Below the pieces are notes generated by a model that made no database searches, had not been told where the DNA came from, and saw only the letters and a list, made by a program, of their open reading frames with translations. From positions 620,001 to 684,000 of the forward strand of contig NZ_JACHEF010000001.1 of assembly GCF_014207355.1 (NCBI RefSeq): a DNA stretch of 64,000 nt. Reading direction: 5' to 3'. This document shows, piece after piece, positions 10,153-20,175 of this stretch. Every line of letters begins with the position of its first letter. The stretch's first letter is position 1. Source of the DNA: Mesorhizobium sangaii (GTDB lineage Bacteria; Pseudomonadota; Alphaproteobacteria; Rhizobiales; Rhizobiaceae). The position numbers and the translations under genes are program-made.

Positions 10153-11043
10153 CTACTCCAGATTCTGGATCTGTTCACGAAACTGGTCGACCACGGCCTT
10201 CAATTCCAGCCCGATCGCGGTGACCGTAGCGGCGTTCGACTTCGAGCACAGCGTATTCGATTCGCGGTTAAATTCCTGTGCCAGAAAATCGAGCTTGCGG
10301 CCGACCGCACCGCCGCCCTCGAGCAGTGCCCGACCAGATGCGACATGCGTTTTCAGGCGGTCGATCTCTTCGCGAATATCGGCTTTGGTGGCCAGGAAAG
10401 CCGCCTCCATGTGCAACCGGCTGGCGTCCAGATTGGCGGACGCGTCCATCAGCAGCCTGACCTGCTCGGCGAGGCGTTCGCGGATCGCCGCCGTCTCGCG
10501 CGACGGATCCGCCTCGGCCCGCAGCGTCAACGCCTCGATTGCGTCGATATGGCCCGCCAGCAGCAGCGCCAGTGCGGCACCTTCGCCCTGTCGCGCCTGT
10601 TCCAGTCCTTTGAGGGCCACCTCGAGCGCGGCCATGATCGCGATGTCGAGCGCGGCCCGCACCTCTTCGGTTTCGACGGTCTCGGGAATATCGAGCACGC
10701 CGCGCAGCGAAAGCAATCCGTCCGATGTCGCGGGGGCGACACCGAACTGCTCCTGCAACCGCTTGGCGAGCCCCGCCAGGTCCTTCAGAAAGACTTCGTT
10801 GACGACGGGCTGCGCCTGCGCGCCGGCGGCACGGCCAATGGTCAGCGTCGCCTGGAAATTACCCCGCGCAAAGCGCTTCTGAAGCGTCTGCCTGACAGCC
10901 GGTTCCAGCCGTTCGAAACCTTGCGGCAATCGCAGCCTCACCTCGACGCTCTTGCCGTTGACTGACTTGACCTCCCAGGCGATCGCGGTGCCTTCATGCT
11001 CGGCGACGGCACGTGCAAAACCGGTCATGCTCTGCAAATTCAT
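10153..11043 (-). CDS. yicC: YicC family protein (putative endoribonuclease)
   Basis: YicC proteins are about 290 residues; in E. coli the protein is reported to act on RNA. The start at 11043 is chosen because it yields the conserved N-terminus NLQSMTGFARA; the frame stays open for another 39 codons upstream, but that extension does not look like the family. The C-terminus holds the conserved DUF1732-type stretch GRKLDFLAQEFNRESNT. The length is 296 residues. It lies directly upstream of gmk. Confidence 0.9.
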   Translation of the reverse strand: MNLQSMTGFARAVAEHEGTAIAWEVKSVNGKSVEVRLRLPQGFERLEPAVRQTLQKRFARGNFQATLTIGRAAGAQAQPVVNEVFLKDLAGLAKRLQEQFGVAPATSDGLLSLRGVLDIPETVETEEVRAALDIAIMAALEVALKGLEQARQGEGAALALLLAGHIDAIEALTLRAEADPSRETAAIRERLAEQVRLLMDASANLDASRLHMEAAFLATKADIREEIDRLKTHVASGRALLEGGGAVGRKLDFLAQEFNRESNTLCSKSNAATVTAIGLELKAVVDQFREQIQNLE

Positions 11044-11200
11044 ATCGCCCACAAGTCCCTGGCACATCGCTTCCGAAACCGGTTTTCCGGAGGAGAGCAC
11101 GTGCGGCTCAAATGACTGCGCCGCAGGCGCGTCGAAATCGGACGCGCGGCGCTCCTCCAAATGTCAGGGATGCCGCCTTGTGGCAACGCCCTTCTTCGTC

Positions 11201-12463
11201 CTACTGGGCAGCGCCCGCATCACCGCCGCCGCTGTCGTCGCCTCCGTCAGCCGGCTTGTCAGCATTGCTGTCAGCCGGCTTGTCGGCATTGCTGTCGCCG
11301 GCGCCGGTGGTGGAGGTGGCGCCTTTGGCGGCGTCGTCGGCCTGCTTCTTCTGCAAGGCGCGATAGCGGGCGACGTTCTCATTGTGCTCTTCCAGCGTCG
11401 CGGCAAAGACATGCCCGCCGGTACCATCGGCGACGAAGTAAAGATCGTCGGTCTTCGACGGATTGGCCACCGCCTCCAGCGCCGCACGACCCGGATTGGC
11501 GATCGGCGTCGGTGGCAGGCCGTTGATCATATAGGTGTTGTAGGGTGTCTGTTTCTGGATGTCCGACTGATAGATCGGCCGGTCCGCCGGCTTGCCCTTG
11601 CCGCCGAACAGACCGTAGATGATGGTTGGGTCGGATTGCAGGCGCATGCCCTTGGCGAGCCGGTTCAGGAAGACGGCGGCAACCCGTGAACGCTCGTCAC
11701 CCTTACCTGTTTCCTTCTCGACGATCGAGGCCAGCGTGACGAACTCTTCGACATTGGCCAGCGGCAGGTCCGGCGCACGTCGCTGCCAGACATCGTCGAC
11801 CAGCTTCTTCTGATCCGCCAGCAGCTTGTCGATCATCTGCTGGCGCGTCGCGCCGCGCGTGAAGCGCAGCGTGTCGGTGGCGAGGCTGCCCTCGGGAGGA
11901 GTGGTCGCCGGCATATCGCCGCTCAAGGCCGGCTCATCGGCGATGCGCTGCAGCGCCTGATCGACCGTCAACCCTTCTGGAACGGTCAGCGAATACATCA
12001 CCGACTTGCCGCTCTTCAAAAGCTCCATGATGTCGCGCATGGAAGCCTTGGGCTTGATCTCGTACTCGCCGGCCTTCAGCGCCGAATCGTTGCCGTAGGC
12101 GCGCACGCCAAGGCGGAAGATCCGGGCGTCGCTGATCAGTCCGCGGCGTTCGAGCTGGTCGGCAATATCCTGGACGCCGGTATTCGGCTTGACCAGGAAC
12201 GTGTCGCCATTGGCCGAGGGGCCAGCTCCAGTGAATTCCTGCTTGCCGAAATAGACCGCGGCGCCGGCCGCCAGAACCATCAGCATCACCGCGGAGATGA
12301 TGAAGTTCATGAACACGACGACCTGGCTGCGCGAAGCACGCGAGCGCTTCGGCGGCGGTGTACCGGCTTCCGGCCGCAAGGCCTCGCTCGCCGTCTTCGG
12401 CACGATCGGACCAGATCCCGGACGCTGTCCGAATTCTCCGTTGCCCGCCGGATTTGTGTTCAT
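11201..12463 (-). CDS. mltG: Endolytic peptidoglycan transglycosylase MltG
   Basis: Inner-membrane enzyme that cleaves nascent glycan strands and sets glycan chain length. A cytoplasmic Pro/Arg-rich tail (1-47) precedes one membrane helix (about 48-72); a LysM-like region and the YceG domain follow. The catalytic Glu is E249 in the motif ASIVEKETG. The protein has 420 residues, longer than E. coli MltG (about 340), because of both tails. The C-terminal tail contains two copies of a DSNADKPA-type unit encoded by a 24-bp tandem repeat, then Gly/Asp/Ala. It sits between fabF and yicC-gmk. Confidence 0.92.
   Translation of the reverse strand: MNTNPAGNGEFGQRPGSGPIVPKTASEALRPEAGTPPPKRSRASRSQVVVFMNFIISAVMLMVLAAGAAVYFGKQEFTGAGPSANGDTFLVKPNTGVQDIADQLERRGLISDARIFRLGVRAYGNDSALKAGEYEIKPKASMRDIMELLKSGKSVMYSLTVPEGLTVDQALQRIADEPALSGDMPATTPPEGSLATDTLRFTRGATRQQMIDKLLADQKKLVDDVWQRRAPDLPLANVEEFVTLASIVEKETGKGDERSRVAAVFLNRLAKGMRLQSDPTIIYGLFGGKGKPADRPIYQSDIQKQTPYNTYMINGLPPTPIANPGRAALEAVANPSKTDDLYFVADGTGGHVFAATLEEHNENVARYRALQKKQADDAAKGATSTTGAGDSNADKPADSNADKPADGGDDSGGGDAGAAQ
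11246..11293. repeat. Two tandem 24-bp units in the mltG tail
   Basis: Units 11246-11269 and 11270-11293 differ at one base. In frame they encode the repeated Ala/Asp/Lys/Pro tail of MltG. Copy number could vary between strains without breaking the frame. Confidence 0.85.
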
Positions 12464-12565
12464 TTTGCCCTACCGTTTGATCGCTCAACGAATCCCCTGC
12501 GGCAGAGTAGGGGCGAATATGGCAAAATTGACGGCATGCCGAAGCATCGCCGCGCAGTTGGACGG

Positions 12566-13828
12566 TCAGCCATTGTAGCGCTGGAAGACGAGCGAAGCGT
12601 TGGTGCCGCCAAAGCCGAAGGAATTGGACAGCGCAACGTCGATCTGGCGAGCGCGCGGCTTGTTGGGCACCAGGTCGATCGCGGTCTCGCGCTCCGGGTT
12701 GTCGAGGTTGATGGTCGCCGGCGCGACATTGTCTCTGATAGCGAGGATCGAAAAGATCGCTTCGGCAGCACCCGCCGCCCCCAGCAGATGGCCGATCGAC
12801 GACTTGGTGGACGACATCGAAATCTTCGACGCGGCGTTGCCGACAAGCCGCTCGACGGCGCCGAGTTCGATCGTATCGGCCATGGTCGAGGTGCCGTGCG
12901 CATTGATGTAGTCGACATCGGCAGGCGTCAGCTTGGCCCGGTTCAACGCCGCCGTCATGCAGCGGAAGGCGCCGTCGCCGTCTTCGGCTGGCGCGGTGAT
13001 GTGATGGGCATCACCGGTGAGGCCGTAGCCGGTCACCTCGGCATAAATCTTGGCGCCGCGCGCCTTGGCATGTTCGAGCTCTTCAAGCACGACGACGCCG
13101 GCGCCCTCGCCCATGACGAAGCCGTCGCGGTCGCGGTCATAAGGGCGCGACGCCGTTTGCGGCGCATCGTTGCGATCGGTCGACAGCGCCCGGCATGCGG
13201 CGAAGCCGGCGATCGACAGCCGCGTCACCGGCGCTTCGGCGCCGCCGGCGACCATCACGTCGGCATCGCCCCACATGATCAGCCGGGCTGCGTCGCCAAT
13301 GGCGTGCGCACCGGTCGAACAGGCGGTAACGACGGCGTGGTTCGGACCTTTCAGCCCGTGCCTGATCGAGACCTGTCCGGAAACGAGATTGATGATCTGG
13401 CCCGGGATGAAGAACGGGCTGATGCGGCGCGGGCCGCGTTCCTTGAGGATCATCGCGTTCTCGGCGATGCCTTCGATGCCGCCGATGCCGGAGCCGATCA
13501 GCACGCCGGTGGCGCACTGCTCGGCATGGGTCTTCGGTTCCCAGCCGGAATCCTTCAGCGCCTCGTCGGCGGCGGCAATCCCGTACAGGATAAAGTCGCC
13601 GATCTTGCGCAATTCCTTCGGCTCGAGCACGGCCTCGGGATTGAAGGTGGCATTGCTGCCATCGCCACGCGGGATGACGTGGGCGATCTTGCAGGCAAGA
13701 TCCTCCACCTCAAACTCGGTGATGCGTTTTGCTGCGCTGCGGCCGGTCAGAAGTTCCTTCCAGCTGTGCTCGAAGCCCATGCCGAATGGCGACAACAACC
13801 CAAGGCCCGTGACGACGACACGCCTCAT
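12566..13828 (-). CDS. fabF: Beta-ketoacyl-ACP synthase II
   Basis: Condenses acyl-ACP with malonyl-ACP in fatty acid elongation. The Cys-His-His triad is visible: Cys in VTACSTGAHAIG (about residue 165), His in NAHGTSTMAD (about 305) and His in KSSIGHLLGAAGA (about 342). The length of 420 residues is standard. GGAGGA precedes the ATG. It follows acpP by 34 bases, the usual acpP-fabF pairing. Confidence 0.96.
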   Translation of the reverse strand: MRRVVVTGLGLLSPFGMGFEHSWKELLTGRSAAKRITEFEVEDLACKIAHVIPRGDGSNATFNPEAVLEPKELRKIGDFILYGIAAADEALKDSGWEPKTHAEQCATGVLIGSGIGGIEGIAENAMILKERGPRRISPFFIPGQIINLVSGQVSIRHGLKGPNHAVVTACSTGAHAIGDAARLIMWGDADVMVAGGAEAPVTRLSIAGFAACRALSTDRNDAPQTASRPYDRDRDGFVMGEGAGVVVLEELEHAKARGAKIYAEVTGYGLTGDAHHITAPAEDGDGAFRCMTAALNRAKLTPADVDYINAHGTSTMADTIELGAVERLVGNAASKISMSSTKSSIGHLLGAAGAAEAIFSILAIRDNVAPATINLDNPERETAIDLVPNKPRARQIDVALSNSFGFGGTNASLVFQRYNG

Positions 13829-13862
13829 CGCAGGTCCTCCCCGGTGATGACTGCGGAAAGCG

Positions 13863-14099
13863 TCAGGCGGATGCCTTGTCGATATACTTCACTGCGTCGC
13901 CGACGGTCAGGATGGTCTCGGCCGCATCGTCGGGAATCTCGACGCCGAATTCTTCTTCGAACGCCATCACGAGTTCAACCGTGTCGAGGCTGTCGGCGCC
14001 CAGATCATCGATGAAGCTCGCCTGCTCCGTCACTTTGTCGGCATCGACGCCAAGGTGCTCGATGACGATCTTCTTGACGCGCTCTGCGGTGTCACTCAT
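13863..14099 (-). CDS. acpP: Acyl carrier protein
   Basis: A 78-residue acidic carrier whose Ser in [19 protein letters not shown] receives the 4'-phosphopantetheine arm. All fatty acid and lipid A acyl chains are built on it. The start at 14099 ([10 protein letters not shown]) is chosen over one three codons upstream because it gives the conserved N-terminus, and a GAGGAT lies about seven bases before it. The 213-base gap to fabG suggests its own promoter, as expected for a very abundant protein. Confidence 0.97.
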   Translation of the reverse strand: MSDTAERVKKIVIEHLGVDADKVTEQASFIDDLGADSLDTVELVMAFEEEFGVEIPDDAAETILTVGDAVKYIDKASA

Positions 14100-14312
14100 T
14101 TGGGGCATCCTCGTCTTTTGTTTGTCTGTCTTCGTTAGCGGGCAGAATGCCGCTAATCAAGCTGAAAGATGGTCCTGCCGGAAACGCAACGGCCACGGAC
14201 CGGTTTTTGCCCGAACCGCCGGGTTGCGGGCCGCATTACACGAAAAAGTGCGGAGGTCCAAGCCGAAATGGTCTGTTTTCACAAGCCGGCAACAAACTCC
14301 ACCGGACCTCGT

Positions 14313-15050
14313 TCAGATCATCGCCATGCCGCCATTCACATGGATGGTCTGGCCGGTGACGTAGGCGGCTTCGTTGGAGGCGAGATAGGCAACGGCGGAT
14401 GCGACTTCAGCGCCGGTGCCCATGCGGCGCGTCGGGATCGCCGCCATGATCGCCTCCTTCTGCTTGTCGTTGAGCTTGTCGGTCATGGCCGATTCGATGA
14501 AGCCCGGGGCGACGCAGTTGACTGTGATGTTGCGGGTGGCGATCTCCTGCGCCAGCGATTTGGAAAACCCGATCATGCCGGCCTTGGAGGCGCAGTAGTT
14601 GGTCTGGCCGGGATTGCCGGTGACACCGACAACCGAGGTGATGTTGACGATACGGCCGTGACGGCGGCGCATCATTGGATGGGTGAGTTCGCGGGTCAGC
14701 CTGAAGACAGCGGTTAGGTTGACCTCGAGTACGGTGTCCCAGTCGGCGTCCGACATGCGCACGAACAGCCCGTCCTTGGTGATGCCCGCATTGTTGACCA
14801 GGATGTCGACACCTTCGAGGTCGGCCTCCGCCTTCTGGCCGAGCGCCTTGACCTCGTCACGGTTCGACAGGTTGGCAGGGAACAGCTTGACCCGATCGCC
14901 AAGCTCGGCGGCCAGCGTCTCCAGTTTCTCGACCCGCGTGCCATGCAGGCCGACGATGGCGCCTTGCGCATGCAGCACCCTGGCGATCGCCTCGCCAATG
15001 CCTCCCGATGCGCCGGTGACGAGTGCCTTGCGGCCAGTCAATTCGAACAT
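14313..15050 (-). CDS. fabG: 3-oxoacyl-ACP reductase
   Basis: NADPH-dependent SDR that reduces beta-ketoacyl-ACP. Signatures are TGASGGIGEAIAR near the N-terminus, NNAGITKDGLF in the middle, and the catalytic YCASKAG after the conserved GNPGQTNY. The length of 245 residues is normal, and it ends in HVNGGMAMI, typical of FabG. AGGAG precedes the ATG. The fabD-fabG-acpP-fabF context separates it from the many other SDRs. Confidence 0.96.
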   Translation of the reverse strand: MFELTGRKALVTGASGGIGEAIARVLHAQGAIVGLHGTRVEKLETLAAELGDRVKLFPANLSNRDEVKALGQKAEADLEGVDILVNNAGITKDGLFVRMSDADWDTVLEVNLTAVFRLTRELTHPMMRRRHGRIVNITSVVGVTGNPGQTNYCASKAGMIGFSKSLAQEIATRNITVNCVAPGFIESAMTDKLNDKQKEAIMAAIPTRRMGTGAEVASAVAYLASNEAAYVTGQTIHVNGGMAMI

Positions 15051-15110
15051 TTTTGTCTCCTGATTGAGAAGAGAACACCCTTTGCACAGGCAGGGTCAAA
15101 TGGCACTAGA

Positions 15111-16058
15111 TTAAGCAAGCGTCGCCAGCACCGCCTCGACATCAGCCGCGGAGCCGACCGACGTGGTGGCGATGTCGCGGTTGATGCGCCGCGCCAGGCC
15201 TGAAAGCACCTTTCCGGCGCCGATCTCATAAAGCGTGGCGACGCCGTTTGCGCCGAACCATTCCACCGTCTCGCGCCAACGCACGCGGGCAATCACCTGC
15301 TCGACCAGACGCCGCGCGATCTCGTCCGGATCACTGGTCGGGGTGACGGTGACGTTGGAGACGATGGGAACCACAGGGGCGGCCTTCGCCACGCTGGCCA
15401 GGGCCTCGCGCATGATCTCGGCCGCCGGCGTCATCAGCGCGGAGTGGAAAGGCGCCGAAACCTCCAGCATCAGCGCCCGCTTGGCGCCCTTTTCCGTGCA
15501 GAGCTTCGCCGCCAGTTCCACGGCGGCCTTTGTGCCTGAAATGACCAGTTGGCCGCCGCCATTGTCGTTCGCCACCTGGCAGACAGAGCCAGCCCCTTGG
15601 GCAGCCTCGGCGCAGGCGGCTTCGACATCCGCCTGCTCGAGCCCGATGATTGCCGCCATGGCGCCCTCGCCGGCCGGCACCGCCGCCTGCATGGCATTGC
15701 CCCGGATGCGCAGCAACCTGGCGGCATCGGCAACCGAAACGAAGCCGGCGGCCGCGAGCGCCGAATATTCGCCCAGCGAATGGCCGGCGACATAGGCGAC
15801 CTTGTCCTTCAGCGAGAAGCCGCGCGATTCCAGCGCCCTGATCGCTGCCAGCGACACCGCCATCAGCGCCGGCTGCGCATTGGCGGTCAGCGTCAACGTC
15901 TCCTCCGGCCCTTCCCAGATCAGCTTCGACAGGTTCTCGCCAAGCGCGTCGTCAACCTCCTGGAAGATCCTGCGCGCCTCGGGAAAGGCATCGGCGAGAT
16001 CCTTGCCCATGCCGACAGCCTGGCTGCCTTGTCCAGGAAAGGTGAATGCAACGGCCAT
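15111..16058 (-). CDS. fabD: Malonyl-CoA:ACP transacylase
   Basis: Transfers malonyl from CoA to ACP to supply extender units. The nucleophile Ser lies in AGHSLGEYSALAAAG (about residue 92), and the N-terminal FTFPGQGSQAVGMG is the family opening. The length of 315 residues is normal. GGGAG precedes the ATG. First gene of the fab cluster, 60 bases upstream of fabG. Confidence 0.96.
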   Translation of the reverse strand: MAVAFTFPGQGSQAVGMGKDLADAFPEARRIFQEVDDALGENLSKLIWEGPEETLTLTANAQPALMAVSLAAIRALESRGFSLKDKVAYVAGHSLGEYSALAAAGFVSVADAARLLRIRGNAMQAAVPAGEGAMAAIIGLEQADVEAACAEAAQGAGSVCQVANDNGGGQLVISGTKAAVELAAKLCTEKGAKRALMLEVSAPFHSALMTPAAEIMREALASVAKAAPVVPIVSNVTVTPTSDPDEIARRLVEQVIARVRWRETVEWFGANGVATLYEIGAGKVLSGLARRINRDIATTSVGSAADVEAVLATLA

Positions 16059-16341
16059 GCGAGGGCTCCCAAGGGCTGGTTTTGCTTGCCTGATAGTCGG
16101 GTTTTTCTTGCCTGTGACGCAAGGCAGGCCGCCAAGTCAAGCCCAGTTCGACCCTGGCCGGCGGCACCATCGCCGGCCGAGTGCCTGTTCCGAAAGGCTT
16201 TTTGGCGATCACTCCTGATGAAAACCGCTCACGAATCGTTTGCTGGCTCTTCTTATTTCCGCCACAGGCGCTAGCTTTGCGTGACAATTATATGACAATC
16301 GAGTGACGAGTTTGTCGCTGGGTGGGGAAGTTAAAGTGGCA

Positions 16342-18273
16342 ATGAGTTCTAAACGCGTCGGCAAAGCCGCGCCACAGTTCCTGGAAGACGACCCGTCCAC
16401 CGGCTATCTGCCGGGCAGGACATGGCCGGTCGTGCGCTATGGGCTGGTCAGCCTGGCAATCGCTGCCGTCATGGTGTTTGCGATCGAATTGATCGTGCGC
16501 GGCGACTTTGCCGGGACGGTCGCCTTCTTCCTGCAGCCGCTCAAGCCGGGCTGGACCACCATCGTCGTGTTTGCGCTGATCCTGATCGGCCTCGATGCCG
16601 TGCTTGGCCGCAGCCACCAGAGCCTTATGATCGTCGCGCCGCTGACCCTGTCCCTTGCCTTCGTCGGCCACCAGAAGTCGCATTATCTCGGCGATCCGCT
16701 CTATCCCACCGATTTCCTCTATGCCCGCCAGATCTTCGCGCTGTTGCCGCTCCTAGTGCGCGACCGGCCGATGACAGCGCTCGCCATGGTGGTCGGCATC
16801 GTCGCCGGCCTGTCGCTGCTCGTCTATGGCTGGCGGCGATGGCGCCGCAAGGTTCCGGCGCTCAGCCGCAAGGGCCGCCTTGCCCGGCTGACGCTGGCGG
16901 TGCCGCTGCTCGCCTTCTTCGTTTCGATCATGGACTACGCCACCTTCTCCTGGACCAGGGACCGGCTGCAGATCATCCCGATCATGTGGGACCAGAAGGA
17001 AAACTATGCCTCCAACGGCTTTGCCCTGGCCTTTGCCCTCAACGTGCCGATGGCGCATGTCTCGGCGCCGCCAGGCTATTCCGACAAGGCAATCGCGGCG
17101 ATCGACAGGACCGATGTGACCGCCTCTATGCCTGCCGAAAAGCCCGACATCATCATCGTCATGAGCGAATCCTTCTGGGATCCGACCAAGCTGCCCGGCG
17201 TCACAATCACGCCCGACCCGATCCCCAACGTGCGCGCGCTGCGCTCGGGCTCGATGTTCTCGCCCGAATTCGGCGGCATGACCGCCAACATCGAGTTCGA
17301 GGCGCTGACCGGCTTTTCCAACGCCTTCCTGCCGGCCGGCAGCATCCCCTATCAGCAATATGTGCGCACGCCGACGCCTTCGCTCGCGACGTTCCTCAAG
17401 AGCCAGGGCTACCGGGCGCGCGCCATCCATCCCGGCACCAACTGGTTCTGGAACCGTGGCGCGGTCTATGCGGATTTCGGCTTCAACGATTTCAAATCAG
17501 AAGAGACGCTGCCGCCCTTGCAGAAGCGCGGGCCGCTGGCGTCCGATGCGGCGATGACCGACGAGATCATCAGCGAGGCCGACGCCAGCGATGAGCCGGT
17601 GTTCTTTTTTGCGGTCAGCCTGCAAAACCACGGCCCTTACGAGCCGAACCGCTATTACAATCCGACACACACGGTGCAGGCACCGATCAGCCAGTGGGCG
17701 CGCGAATCGCTGCTCAGCTATGCCGAAGGCTCAGCCGACGCCGATCGTGGCCTTGAACGCCTTGTCGAATGGGCGAAGAAACGCTCCCGTCCCACCGTGA
17801 TCGCCTTCTTCGGCGACCATCTGCCGCCGCTGGGGCCGGTCTATGTCGAAACCGGCTTCCTTAAAGACAATGTCGCGCCGCGCAAGGAACCAACGCCGCA
17901 AGCCGCGCTTGAACATCACCAGACGCCGCTGATTATCTGGTCGAACCAGTCCGGTCCGGTCGAGAACCTGGGCGCGGTGAGCCCGGCGTTCCTGCCCTAT
18001 CATATCCTCACCACCGCCGGCATCACCCACCCTTACTACACCGGCTTCCTGGGTGAGATGCGCGAACGCTACCGCGTCGTCGACCGCAATTTGTTGCTGA
18101 CGCCGACGGGCGAAGCCACGCCCGATTGGGCACGGCAGAAGGAGATCGACCCGACGATCCGCGATTTCCGGCTGCTGCAGTACGACATGATGTTCGGCAA
18201 ACGCCTCGCGGCGCCGGACTTTTTCCCCGAAACGGTCGACAAAATTGTCGCCCATATGACCCATATGAGTTGA
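16342..18273 (+). CDS. Membrane phosphoglycerol-transferase-like sulfatase (LtaS/MdoB superfamily)
   Basis: Inner-membrane protein with about five helices in the first 220 residues and a large periplasmic alkaline-phosphatase-fold domain. Visible are MSESFWDPTKLPGV, the probable nucleophile Thr in FGGMTANIEFEALTG, and the metal motif FFGDHLPPLG. Known relatives move phosphoglycerol onto periplasmic or cyclic glucans or onto lipids. In rhizobia the plausible acceptor is cyclic beta-1,2-glucan, but that is inference. ATG 16342 gives 643 residues. A GTG at 16336 in the same frame has better spacing to GGGGAAG and may be the true start. Confidence 0.82.
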   Translation: MSSKRVGKAAPQFLEDDPSTGYLPGRTWPVVRYGLVSLAIAAVMVFAIELIVRGDFAGTVAFFLQPLKPGWTTIVVFALILIGLDAVLGRSHQSLMIVAPLTLSLAFVGHQKSHYLGDPLYPTDFLYARQIFALLPLLVRDRPMTALAMVVGIVAGLSLLVYGWRRWRRKVPALSRKGRLARLTLAVPLLAFFVSIMDYATFSWTRDRLQIIPIMWDQKENYASNGFALAFALNVPMAHVSAPPGYSDKAIAAIDRTDVTASMPAEKPDIIIVMSESFWDPTKLPGVTITPDPIPNVRALRSGSMFSPEFGGMTANIEFEALTGFSNAFLPAGSIPYQQYVRTPTPSLATFLKSQGYRARAIHPGTNWFWNRGAVYADFGFNDFKSEETLPPLQKRGPLASDAAMTDEIISEADASDEPVFFFAVSLQNHGPYEPNRYYNPTHTVQAPISQWARESLLSYAEGSADADRGLERLVEWAKKRSRPTVIAFFGDHLPPLGPVYVETGFLKDNVAPRKEPTPQAALEHHQTPLIIWSNQSGPVENLGAVSPAFLPYHILTTAGITHPYYTGFLGEMRERYRVVDRNLLLTPTGEATPDWARQKEIDPTIRDFRLLQYDMMFGKRLAAPDFFPETVDKIVAHMTHMS

Positions 18274-18321
18274 GCCAAACGATCCCGAGAGGATCCGGCC
18301 CGGCGCCCTTGGGTCACACGT

Positions 18322-19968
18322 TCAATCCGTCAATTGCAGCTTCGAGAACTTGTTGGCGATCTGCTGGAAGACATCCGGCAGCTTGGTCGGATCGTTGACG
18401 GCATAGTAGCCGCTCGGATCCGAGGCGCACGCGCCGTAAAGCGCGCGGTTGGCGGCGGTGTCGGATTGCAGCACCATGGTGTAGATCTGCACGCCCTCGT
18501 TCTTCAATTGCGTGCAAACGCTTTTGGTCCAGCCGTCGACGTTGCGCGCCGCGGTCGTCTGGCTGTCCGATCCGAAACGGCCACCTGCCAGATAGCCATA
18601 GGATGTGTAGTCGGACTTCGTCGGCTGTTCGCTGGCGCCATAGACGACGTTCTCACCGTCGGTGAGCAACAGCACGATCTTGCTGACGCCGGGCGTCTTC
18701 CACGGCGCTCCATCGGTGTAGGGCGCGGCGGGCGACAGCACCCGCATGCCCCACGACAGGCCCTCGGAGACATTGGTGCCTGAACCGTTCCACTCGGTCA
18801 TCTGGCTTGCTGCCTTGCGCAGCTTGTCGAAATCGTCGGTCAGGGGGACGACGGGTGTGGGGCAGGCGCGGTTCGGGCCAACGGTGACGGGGGTGCCGGC
18901 CTCGGTGATGAATTCCTTGGCGGGCGCAACATATTTGGCGACCTTCTCCTTGGCGCTCGTACCGGGTGTCAACAAATCGCCGAGGAGATCGCCAAGATCG
19001 ATGCCGAGAAGGTTGCCCTTCTGCTTGGCGAGCTTGGTCTTGTCGCTGACGTCGTCGAGATAGGAATTGTTGTAGTATTTATCCGAATTGCCATAGGAGG
19101 CAGACGGCTTCTGGGCATCTTCAGGATCGTCCGGCGCAAAATACGGAACGAACAGCGTGTCGGGCTTGTCCGGGTCGGGTGGCGTGTCGGAAATGTTGTA
19201 AGCGCCCGGCCGCGCCTCGACGCAGCCCTTCCATCCGGTGTTGTTCCATCCGGGCTCAGTCCATCCGGTCTGCTTGAGCTGCTTGAAAAGCGCCATATGG
19301 TTGGGACGCTTGCCGTCGATGACCGGGAAATTGACGCCGTTGGTAGAGGACTTGCCGTCCATGTCGATCCAGGACGGGTCGAATTCATCGCCATCGACGT
19401 TGACCGCCGTGACGAACGGAACCAGCGAGGCGCGGATCTGGCGCGTCGGCGATTTTGTCGCCTCGAGCGTGTCGAGCAATGATTTGGTCGCCGTCCTCAA
19501 TGCCGTCATGCGCGCGCCGGCCATGGAGCCGGTGTTGTCCAGCACCAGCACGACTTCGAGCTGGTTGTTCGATTCGACGGCGGAGGCATCGACCTCGATG
19601 TGCTTTTCCTTGCCGAACAGGAAGGCGAAGTTGAGATTGACGTCGGCTGAGGCAACCGCCTTCGTCTTGACGAAGTTGATGCCCCTGTCGACGGTCAACG
19701 TCGCCTTCGCATTGCCGAGTTCGCCATGGCCGGCGATGTTGGCCTGGAAATAGCGGTCAAAGGCGTTATTGCGGGTGATATCGAGATCGCCAAGATGCGA
19801 AGAGGCAAGGTTTGCCGCATCGAGGGCATTCTGCAGGTTGCTCTTGGCCCGCATCAGGGTGGAGACATCGGTTGCGAAGGCGACAGCCGTCAGGATAGCC
19901 GGCAACCCCAGCCCCAGCACAAGCGAAAAATTGCCGCTCGTTGAGCGCCAGAACTTGTTGAGAAGCAT
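18322..19968 (-). CDS. TadG-like pilus-assembly protein with von Willebrand A domain
   Basis: A 548-residue protein with one N-terminal membrane segment inside a TadE/TadG-type leader (SGNFSLVLGLGLPAILTAVAFATD), followed by AMDAANLASS-like sequence (NALDAANLASS). From about residue 133 it carries a vWA domain with the MIDAS variant VLVLDNTGSMAG, and a later LLLTDGEN. Such proteins belong to Tad (Flp) pilus loci, but no other tad or cpa gene is near, so it is an orphan here. A role in adhesion or surface attachment is inferred. Confidence 0.85.
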   Translation of the reverse strand: MLLNKFWRSTSGNFSLVLGLGLPAILTAVAFATDVSTLMRAKSNLQNALDAANLASSHLGDLDITRNNAFDRYFQANIAGHGELGNAKATLTVDRGINFVKTKAVASADVNLNFAFLFGKEKHIEVDASAVESNNQLEVVLVLDNTGSMAGARMTALRTATKSLLDTLEATKSPTRQIRASLVPFVTAVNVDGDEFDPSWIDMDGKSSTNGVNFPVIDGKRPNHMALFKQLKQTGWTEPGWNNTGWKGCVEARPGAYNISDTPPDPDKPDTLFVPYFAPDDPEDAQKPSASYGNSDKYYNNSYLDDVSDKTKLAKQKGNLLGIDLGDLLGDLLTPGTSAKEKVAKYVAPAKEFITEAGTPVTVGPNRACPTPVVPLTDDFDKLRKAASQMTEWNGSGTNVSEGLSWGMRVLSPAAPYTDGAPWKTPGVSKIVLLLTDGENVVYGASEQPTKSDYTSYGYLAGGRFGSDSQTTAARNVDGWTKSVCTQLKNEGVQIYTMVLQSDTAANRALYGACASDPSGYYAVNDPTKLPDVFQQIANKFSKLQLTD

Positions 19969-20175
19969 CCTTACCCCCGGAAATGCTTGCCGCTTTTGTG
20001 CGCAGATTGGCCTGGCTTCTGCGCCTCCCTTGATGAATCGACCGTTGACGGCGGCATTTCAACTCCACACAACCTGACATTGTGGTTAAAGCCTGGTTGC
20101 AGGAAACCACGAAGCCTGGCCGTTGTTGCCGCTTGATTTTTCCGCCCCTGCGACACAAGGGAATGCCGCTTGCGC

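Noticed and set aside
12536..14014. 492-codon plus-strand frame opposite fabF and acpP
   Set aside because: Low-complexity Arg/Gly-rich translation without motifs, fully opposite well-supported genes.
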